Assembly: GCA_030765245.1 (NCBI GenBank)
Contig: JAVCCX010000288.1
Span: forward strand, 1 to 6,680
Direction: 5' to 3'
DNA from: Candidatus Zophobacter franzmannii
GTDB lineage: Bacteria; Cloacimonadota; Cloacimonadia; Cloacimonadales; JAFGVF01
DNA: 6,680 bases
In this document: in pieces, positions 1 through 4,062 of the stretch
How the letters are laid out: each line of letters opens with the position of its first letter
Numbering within the stretch: position 1 is the first letter of the stretch
Translations under genes and position numbers: made by a program
Notes under the pieces: generated by a model
What the model saw: the letters and a program-made list of their open reading frames with translations, nothing else
The model's database searches: none
What the model was told of the DNA's origin: nothing

Positions 1-218
1 GGAATGAACTTGTTTCAGCAGTATTCAGAGCAATGAACCTGCCAGAAACGATTGATTACATTGAAATGCCAGACTATTTAAAAGCTAAGTATCAATACTT
101 CACAGAGGCTGACATGTCGAATCTAACCGCAGTTGATAACTTTCAACTCTCAGAGCTACAATCAGGTGTAACTGATTATGTACAAAACTATTTAATGCAA
201 CCTAATTCATACCGGTAG
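1..218 (+). CDS. hldD: ADP-L-glycero-D-manno-heptose 6-epimerase, C-terminal end (partial)
   Basis: Only the last 71 codons are present; the reading frame is open from the left edge (first full codon at base 3), so the gene starts outside the window. The tail contains VFRAMN, then IDYIEMPDYL, the block KYQYFTEADMSNL, and a final GVTDYVQNYL. This is the conserved C-terminus of HldD/RfaD, where E. coli has the equivalent RYQAFTQADLTNLRAAGY block. The family is an NAD(P)-dependent extended short-chain dehydrogenase that epimerises ADP-D,D-heptose to ADP-L,D-heptose in the cytoplasm for the LPS inner core. The nucleotide-binding and catalytic regions are outside the window, so only identity by the C-terminus can be claimed. 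It ends at a TAG 7 nt before the downstream kinase gene, which suggests co-transcription. Confidence 0.85.
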   Translation, partial: NELVSAVFRAMNLPETIDYIEMPDYLKAKYQYFTEADMSNLTAVDNFQLSELQSGVTDYVQNYLMQPNSYR

Positions 219-225
219 GTGTAGA

Positions 226-1356
226 ATGAATAAATTAGACTTCTTTAGAAGCGTAAAAGTCCTTGCTGGATTGGATGACGAAAGTATTAAAACAATTAGT
301 GATAAATCTGAACTTAAAAAATTTACCAAGGGGAAGCTAATCCTAAATGAAGGCAACAATAGCAAAGGAATATACCTTATTAAGAAGGGCTCTATTGAGA
401 TTTCTAAGGAGTTGAATCAAGCAGGTGATGAAGCTAGGTTATCTGTTCTTGGAGAATTCGATTGCGTAGGTGAGATGTCAATGTTTGGTATTAACCAAAG
501 AAGTGCAAATGCCTTAACTCTTACTGATGTAGAAGCTTATTATATTGAGGCTGTAGATTTTATAAAGCATTGCTACACTTCACCAATCATTATGTTCAAT
601 CTCCTAAATACTCTTTCTGAGAGACTTTCAACTACCAACAACAAAATGGCTGAGATGGTAGATTCATTCGTAATCAAGAACAGAATGTTTGTATTAAGTC
701 AAACTCTAAGTAGAATCATGCACGATGTGCGTGCACCTCTCACATCAATTTTTATCAGTACTCAGATGATGGAAGAAGACTTACCTGAGGCTAAAGATTA
801 TATCAGGGATATATCTATAAGCAGTGAAAAAATCTCAAATATTCTTGAAGAGATTGTAGAATTTGTAAAAGGGAGTTCACCAGAACTATATTTTGATAAA
901 TATAAAAGCAGTGAGATTGTTGAAAATATAGAACTCTACTTCAAGTTACTTACGAAATTTAAGAAATTACATCTTCATATTGATAATGATGCGCCTGAAT
1001 ACTATTACCTGGATATTGTTCGGTTTAGAAGGCTAATGGAAAACCTGATAAGAAACTCCATTAATGCGTTGAACCCTGATGGAAACTTATACATTAAATT
1101 ATACGGCAGAGAAAACTACATCAAGGTTTCTATCAGTGATGATGGCCCAGGTTTACCGGAAGAGAAAATCCCATTCATGTTCGAGCCATTCAAAAGTGGT
1201 TACCCAGCGAAAGGAAAGGGGATTGGATTAGCTATATGCAAGAAAATAGTTGATGATCATGGTGGTTCAATAGTGTATAAAACATCTCCCGAGGGTGGGG
1301 CACAATTTGACATTGAGTTACCTATCATAGTAACAGAGAGTACAATAAATAGTTAA
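226..1356 (+). CDS. Crp-like cyclic-nucleotide-binding domain fused to a sensor histidine kinase
   Basis: The 376-residue protein has no signal peptide or membrane segment, so it is probably cytoplasmic. Residues 1-125 or so form a cNMP-binding (CAP effector) fold. Its phosphate-binding cassette is visible as VGEMSMFG (81-88) followed by QRSANA (91-96); G82, E83, R92 and S93 match the residues that hold the cyclic phosphate in CAP-type domains. The HisKA region has the phospho-acceptor H166 in HDVRAPL. The HATPase region has the N-box (N273, N277), G1 box DDGPGLP (305-311), F-box MFEPF (318-322) and G2 box GKGIGL (330-335), so the kinase looks complete. The residue four after the histidine is Ala, not the Thr/Asn linked to phosphatase activity in HisKA kinases. 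There is no receiver domain and no response regulator beside it, so the partner is unknown. The ATG at 226 has only a weak SD (GTAGGTG) overlapping the hldD stop, which suggests translational coupling to hldD. The likely role, inferred, is a kinase controlled by a soluble ligand such as a cyclic nucleotide. Confidence 0.9.
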   Translation: MNKLDFFRSVKVLAGLDDESIKTISDKSELKKFTKGKLILNEGNNSKGIYLIKKGSIEISKELNQAGDEARLSVLGEFDCVGEMSMFGINQRSANALTLTDVEAYYIEAVDFIKHCYTSPIIMFNLLNTLSERLSTTNNKMAEMVDSFVIKNRMFVLSQTLSRIMHDVRAPLTSIFISTQMMEEDLPEAKDYIRDISISSEKISNILEEIVEFVKGSSPELYFDKYKSSEIVENIELYFKLLTKFKKLHLHIDNDAPEYYYLDIVRFRRLMENLIRNSINALNPDGNLYIKLYGRENYIKVSISDDGPGLPEEKIPFMFEPFKSGYPAKGKGIGLAICKKIVDDHGGSIVYKTSPEGGAQFDIELPIIVTESTINS

Positions 1357-1372
1357 CACATTTAAAACCTAC

Positions 1373-1401
1373 TTGACACAAATTCTTACTAAACTCGATA
1401 A
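1373..1401 (+). promoter_or_regulatory. Probable promoter of the tRNA-Arg gene
   Basis: A perfect TTGACA (-35) lies at 1373-1378. With a 17-nt spacer the -10 position falls on CGATAA (1396-1401), a poor match to TATAAT. The predicted start would fall a few bases before the mature tRNA 5' end at 1413, which is the right geometry for a stand-alone tRNA promoter. The region lies between the kinase stop and the tRNA. The -35 is convincing, the -10 is not. Confidence 0.4.
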
Positions 1402-1412
1402 GTAATTCATGC

Positions 1413-1489
1413 GTCCCCGTAGCTCAGCTGGATAGAGCGTTTGACTCCGGATCAAAAGGCCGTGCGTTCGAATCGCGCCGGGGATGCCA
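1413..1489 (+). tRNA. tRNA-Arg (anticodon CCG)
   Basis: A full 77-nt cloverleaf can be drawn by hand. The acceptor stem GTCCCCG pairs with CGGGGAT (one G-U at the end). The D arm is GCTC/GAGC, and the anticodon stem TTTGA/TCAAA encloses the loop CTCCGGA. There is a 5-nt variable loop, and the T arm GTGCG/CGCGC encloses TTCGAAT. The discriminator base is G and the CCA end is encoded (1487-1489). The anticodon at 1447-1449 is CCG, reading the arginine codon CGG. No hairpin terminator follows, but a T-rich stretch begins right after the CCA, inside the end of the convergent pseudogene. Confidence 0.96.
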
Positions 1490-1495
1490 CTTTCT

Positions 1496-2317
1496 CTACT
1501 TTGTCTTTTCGTAGGCTCTCTCTAAACCTCTCCTTAAAGTGCTTATTGCTATAGGTTTTGTTATAAAGTCATTCATGTCTTCAGTAACTAGTTGGTTAAG
1601 CTGATCTGCGATTGCATGGGCTGTTAAGGCAATAATGTATGGTTGCTTAATTGTCGTTCCAAGTTCTCTTACCTTTCTCGAAGCTATAATCCCATCCATA
1701 ATTGGCATTTGGATATCCATTAGGATAACATTATAATTAGCACGAGGAAGCATTTCTAACACCTCTTCTACGAGGTTTGTGATTTCGAATGGAACTGATT
1801 CCAATTCCAGCTTTCCGGCCTCTATTTTTGAGTAATCGAGAATATCATTAATTATTGATAGAAGAGCATCACTACTGATCTTGATGGTTTCAATAAAGTC
1901 CAACTGCTCATCATTGAGAGTTGTATCCAACATCAGGTAAGACATCCCGATAATTGCGTTAAGCGGAGTGCGTATCTCATAACTCATATTAGCAAGGAAG
2001 GATGACTTAGCTTTATTCGCAGCTATTTCTGATTTCATTGCTTGTCGAACAATTCTTTCCGATTCTTTTCGTTCAGAAATATCAAGCCCTGTAATAACAA
2101 TGTATTGAAGAGTATTTTTCACTAATATACCTGAGAAATTAACTACAATAGTATATTCTCGCCCCTGAATGGAAACAATCTTCAGTTCATAAGATCTTGC
2201 TTCTTTAAATGATAATGGATTGTCATACTGAGCTTTTAATTTAACTTTAAGTTCTTCATCCCGGATAAACTCACTTATTTCAGCGTTGACTTCAGCATCT
2301 ATCGAGTACCCAAGCAT
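1496..2317 (-). pseudogene. Pseudogene fragment 3: PAS end, HisKA lacking its His, partial receiver
   Basis: This open stretch of 273 codons begins within PAS ([10 protein letters not shown]) and continues through a PAC tail ([14 protein letters not shown], 75-88). HisKA follows with [16 protein letters not shown] (105-120), where the normal motif is MSHEIRTPL; residue 113 is Tyr. The dimerisation helices and the [10 protein letters not shown] segment (164-173) are normal. After EEVLEML (184-190) the protein jumps straight to [16 protein letters not shown] (194-209), which is the middle of a receiver. The receiver Asp (201), Thr (232, in ALTAHA) and Lys (254, in ITKPI) are kept, but the N-terminal acidic pair, helix 1 and the entire HATPase domain are missing. 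The ATG at 2317 is just an internal Met of PAS; upstream of it in the same frame lie codons for FAKK and then a stop. A gene caller may report this as a short kinase, but it cannot bind ATP. Confidence 0.85.
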
Positions 2318-2760
2318 CTTCTTTGCAAATTATTAATCTTTTTTATTTTCCCAAACTCATTCACAACAATGACCATAGCTTCCTCATTATCCAGAATAGT
2401 TGACATGAAGACTCGTTCTTTGTCCAACTCTTCAGTCCTACTACTAACTGTTTCCTCCAGAGAGTCGTCAAGTCTTGTAAGCTTATTGTGGCTTTCTACA
2501 AGCTGATTATGAAGCTTTCTTCGTTTCATTGTATTGATCATTAGAATCAAAATTATGATGGAAAGGAAGAGGATAAGGATGCTAAATTGTTCTAGTAGCC
2601 TTTTATTCTTTGAGAAGGAATTATCAGGTCTATTTATTATCTCAGAGTCTTTGGGTAACAGTTTTAGGTGGATTCCCCATTTCTCAAGTGCAATGAAATC
2701 AAACATAAATCTATTTGCACTATCCATATCTATGCTTAATCTGTCTGCGGGTGTTCCGTG
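2299..2760 (-). pseudogene. Pseudogene fragment 2: sensor end, transmembrane helix, coiled coil, PAS start
   Basis: The frame is open from 2760 to a TAG at 2299-2301. It starts with HGTPADRLSIDMDSANRF, runs through GIHLKLLPKDSEIINRP (juxtamembrane end of the sensor domain), and has a hydrophobic helix at about residues 47-66 counted from the Met at 2727. A basic KRRK stop-transfer and a coiled coil follow (about 67-107, with the SSRTEELDKER linker typical before PAS). It then enters PAS (ILDNEEAMVIVVNEFGKIKKIN). After KIN the frame goes wrong ([10 protein letters not shown], stop); one frame over the expected FAKKMLGYS continues, so an indel near 2327-2335 split the gene. The family-typical sensor middle is absent between FMFDFIA and LEKWGI, near 2690. 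Confidence 0.75.
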
Positions 2761-2906
2761 CTATGGTCCTTGTATTTACGGATAAAGTTGTCTTTACTTA
2801 CCTGAATGTCTTCTGGGGTTGAATATCGCTTAGTGTCCATATATTCTGACAATATCAGCATTTTAGAATCATAAGCCTTAAGACTAGATATTATGCCCCC
2901 TTTAAC
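2736..2906 (-). pseudogene. Pseudogene fragment 1: start of the sensor domain
   Basis: In this frame the segment from about 2906 reads GGIISSLKAYDSKM, then LSEYMDTKRYSTPED, then SKDNFIRKYKDH. The EYMDTKR motif after a GI-x-S-L helix resembles the first part of ABC_sub_bind-type periplasmic sensor domains found at the front of some hybrid kinases. After KYKDH the frame drifts into STEHPQTD and a stop, whereas the next frame continues with GTPADRLSIDMD, so a frameshift near 2758-2775 is likely. The open frame extends upstream to an ATG at 3068, but that part (rich in His, Cys and Leu, inside the G+C-rich segment) does not look like protein. The true N-terminus and signal sequence are lost. The family assignment rests on recalled motifs and is tentative. 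Confidence 0.6.
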
Positions 2907-3066
2907 AAAACGCTGATTTCCCGCTGTTTCCCCACTGTGGCACCGGGTTCGCAGCGGGTGGATAGTGCGTGCACAGTGCAAAGTCAGTGCGTGGATGAGT
3001 TGTGCCTTGTGGGCATGTTGTAACAAAGGGAAATGCCCTAAGTTATTGATAATTGCACAGTGCAAC
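2907..3066. other. G+C-rich, dyad-rich intergenic island of unknown nature
   Basis: The 100 bases 2911-3010 contain 59 G+C, against 34 in 2791-2890 and 29 in 3601-3700, so composition changes sharply where the pseudogene remnant begins. The segment holds inverted repeats: CCCGCTG (2920-2926) with CAGCGGG (2952-2958); CACTGTG (2933-2939) with CACAGTG (2972-2978); GGGCAT (3011-3016) with ATGCCC (3033-3038). It also contains the odd palindrome TTGCACAGTGCAA (3053-3065). Words recur: AGTGCGTG at 2964 and 2986, GTGGAT at 2958 and 2991, TGCACAGTGCAA at 2970 and 3054. No convincing protein is encoded. It could be a small mobile-element relic, a dispersed genomic repeat, or a structured RNA. I cannot tell which. 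Confidence 0.55.
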
Positions 3067-3077
3067 AATAAATGTAA

Positions 3078-3106
3078 TTGACAGCCTGCAGGAATGCAGG
3101 AAAATA
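3078..3106 (+). promoter_or_regulatory. Possible promoter of the exported thioredoxin-like gene
   Basis: A perfect TTGACA at 3078-3083 is followed, after 17 nt, by AAAATA (3101-3106), a weak -10, with A/T-rich sequence beyond it. It sits about 25-50 nt before the start codon at 3131, so the leader would be short. The spacer is filled with a tandem repeat (see 3087-3102), which would place any bound regulator directly over RNA polymerase. If this organism uses a Bacteroidota-type sigma factor, the E. coli-like consensus may be coincidental. Confidence 0.35.
3087..3102 (+). repeat. Tandem 8-mer (TGCAGGAA x2) in the promoter spacer
   Basis: TGCAGGAA occurs twice back to back. The first copy overlaps the 8-bp palindrome CCTGCAGG (3085-3092), and CCTGC (3085-3089) can also pair with GCAGG (3096-3100). 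It lies between the -35 and -10-like elements upstream of the gene at 3131. It may be an operator, or chance slippage. Confidence 0.5.
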
Positions 3107-3130
3107 CTAAAAATAGTAAAGGAAGTTTGA

Positions 3131-3589
3131 ATGAAGATAATAATTACTCTATTGCTAATGTGTTTTGGTGCTCTCAGCTTACTAATTGCCAAGCCAGCAA
3201 GTACCATCGATGTATTTTATAAGAATCAGCCACCTTCGCTTAAAACTCTTGAAAAAGTTCTCCCTGTTCTCAATGAGTTTAGTTCTAAATACAGTGTCAA
3301 TTTGCACTGTATTACTGATACTCTCTCTACAGATTTAATACAAGAATATCAACTTCCTGCAACTCATTTTCCTTTTGCGGTAGTTATCAATGGGATGTTT
3401 TCAGCAGAGTTTGAGAACAAAAAGATAGACTTTATCCATTTTCCAGAGTTCATGCACGGGATAGGAAGACATGAGGGGAACTGGTCATTAGAACAGCTAA
3501 AAACGGTTCTTAATACTCCAAAATCTCTTTGTGAGAAGAATATATTACCTATTCTCAAGGATGTTGAAAGTAGCACTTGTTCGGAATAG
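3131..3589 (+). CDS. Exported thioredoxin-fold-like protein lacking the CXXC motif
   Basis: The 152-residue protein begins with a typical signal peptide: MK, then a hydrophobic core (IIITLLLMCFGALSLLIA), with cleavage likely around residue 20-23. The mature part looks like a thioredoxin fold. A beta strand (IDVFY, 26-30) leads into NQPPS, where CPxC would sit in an active protein, followed by a helix (LKTLEKVLPVLNEF). A second strand (SVNLHCITD), the segment EYQLPATHFPFAVVING (72-88, with P81 at the place of the cis-proline before a strand), and a C-terminal helix (LEQLKTVLN) complete the outline. A distinctive HFPEFMHGIGRHEGNW block sits before the last helix. With Gln33/Ser36 instead of cysteines it should not be a classic disulfide oxidoreductase; Cys60, Cys134 and Cys150 remain. 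Function is unknown. The start is supported by the SD AAAGGAAG at 3118-3125. The gene stands alone, followed by a hairpin. The CDS is secure; the fold call is an inference from pattern. Confidence 0.85.
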   Translation: MKIIITLLLMCFGALSLLIAKPASTIDVFYKNQPPSLKTLEKVLPVLNEFSSKYSVNLHCITDTLSTDLIQEYQLPATHFPFAVVINGMFSAEFENKKIDFIHFPEFMHGIGRHEGNWSLEQLKTVLNTPKSLCEKNILPILKDVESSTCSE

Positions 3590-3615
3590 GGAATAGTTAA
3601 GGCTAAATTTAATAA

Positions 3616-3652
3616 CTTGTATGTGTTTAAGCGTTAATCTTAAACATACAAG
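3616..3652 (+). terminator. Hairpin downstream of the exported protein gene, possible terminator
   Basis: The arms CTTGTATG-(TG)-TTTAAG (3616-3631) and CTTAAACATACAAG (3639-3652) form 14 base pairs with a 2-nt bulge, closed by a 7-nt loop (CGTTAAT). It starts 27 nt after the stop at 3589. No T-run follows on the plus strand, so it may be a weak or factor-assisted terminator or an mRNA 3'-end stabiliser. The stem is A/T-rich. Confidence 0.5.
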
Positions 3653-3752
3653 AATCTCATTCCAAATCACCTATTTAGATAAAATAGCTTGACTCAGTGT
3701 CTCAGATTTCGGAACTTGATTTACTTACATTAATAAAAGGAAACTGGGATAA

Positions 3753-3962
3753 ATGCAGGAAGAAATAAAATATCTGATTAAGTATGAAGCGTTTGTACAA
3801 CTGTACATCACGCTAACCGCTTTCTTTGGTAATTTTATCAAATCATGCCGTGGGCAGATGCGATATCGTTGGCTGATTATACTATGTGAACTTTGCTTTG
3901 CATTAGCAATAAAGCAGTATCGTAGCCTTATTCCTTTCCATCCACTTGTATTGAGATTATAG
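3753..3962 (+). CDS. Doubtful small ORF, hypothetical 69-residue protein
   Basis: It opens with ATG after an AAAAGGAAA ribosome-binding-like sequence at 3735-3743 (9-nt spacing) and runs to a TAG at 3960-3962. The product starts MQEEIKYLIKYEAF, has two moderately hydrophobic patches (LYITLTAFFGNF and LIILCELCFALAI), and ends in a basic, Leu-rich tail. It matches no family I know and is not YajC-like. The opposite strand is also open over much of the same stretch, so this may be chance. In favour is the SD and its placement as a separate unit between two genes; against are its short length and odd composition. Confidence 0.22.
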   Translation: MQEEIKYLIKYEAFVQLYITLTAFFGNFIKSCRGQMRYRWLIILCELCFALAIKQYRSLIPFHPLVLRL

Positions 3963-4062
3963 ACAAATCTCCCCTTACCCATTCCCATCACAAAAAGTTT
4001 AAGTCTTATTTATATCTTATAGATAAATGCACGAATAAAATACACTACAGGAGAAGTAGACC

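Larger units (their letters stand above)
1496..2906 (-). pseudogene. Decayed hybrid sensor histidine kinase (whole remnant)
   Basis: Read from right to left on the minus strand, three fragments in three frames together form one recognisable protein order. First comes part of an extracytoplasmic sensor domain resembling the ABC_sub_bind family (EYMDTKR motif, then a Dxx-A-xx-F segment and a GIHLKLLP...INRP end). Then follow a transmembrane helix, a coiled coil, a PAS domain with its PAC tail, HisKA, and the back half of a response receiver. The lesions seen are: no proper start; a frameshift near 2758-2775; an apparent loss of most of the sensor domain near 2690; a frameshift inside PAS near 2327-2335; replacement of the phospho-acceptor His by Tyr at 1979-1981; and an internal deletion near 1745-1765 that removed the HATPase domain and the front of the receiver. 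Roughly 470 codons remain; intact proteins of this architecture are about twice that. No function is expected. The remnant ends 6 nt from the tRNA. Confidence 0.88.
3590..4062. other. Mostly non-coding A+T-rich region before secD
   Basis: Some 470 nt separate the exported protein gene from secD. The region holds the hairpin at 3616-3652, a doubtful small ORF (3753-3962), a few short dyads around 3860-3930 (GCTTTGC with GCAATAAAGC), and presumably the secD promoter near its right end. A TATAGAT at 4018-4024 could be a -10, but I see no good -35. No tRNA, riboswitch fold or recognisable gene remnant was found. There is no yajC gene here, although yajC often precedes secD. Confidence 0.5.

Noticed and set aside
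1745..1780. CCTCGT occurring twice on the minus strand near the kinase deletion junction
   Set aside because: A simple deletion between direct repeats should leave one copy, not two, so this pair does not explain the junction.
2534..2785. Plus-strand ORF of 83 codons across the pseudogene
   Set aside because: It is antisense to the recognisable sensor and membrane-helix fragment and has no SD or family features.
2901..3046. Integron attC-like site (TTTAACAAAACGC start with internal dyads)
   Set aside because: The left edge resembles the start of some attC repeats, but no matching GTTRRRY partner that pairs with it is found at the right distance on either strand, and there is no cassette ORF or integrase.
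2907..3068. N-terminal 50 or so codons of a minus-strand ORF starting at 3068
   Set aside because: The peptide is His/Cys/Leu-rich with no signal peptide or family resemblance and lies wholly within the repeat-rich G+C island; only the part from about 2906 leftwards looks like protein.
3364..3576. Minus-strand ORF inside the exported protein gene
   Set aside because: It is a shadow of a well-supported plus-strand gene with signal peptide and SD.
3855..3935. Possible structured RNA before secD (GCTTTGC/GCAATAAAGC, ATACT/AGTAT)
   Set aside because: The pairings are short, interrupted and A/T-rich, and match no riboswitch or leader I recognise.
3725..3991. Minus-strand ORF of 88 codons
   Set aside because: It has no convincing ribosome binding site, an unusual composition (many Ser, Tyr, Cys, Arg), and no family resemblance; likely a chance opening opposite the small plus-strand ORF.
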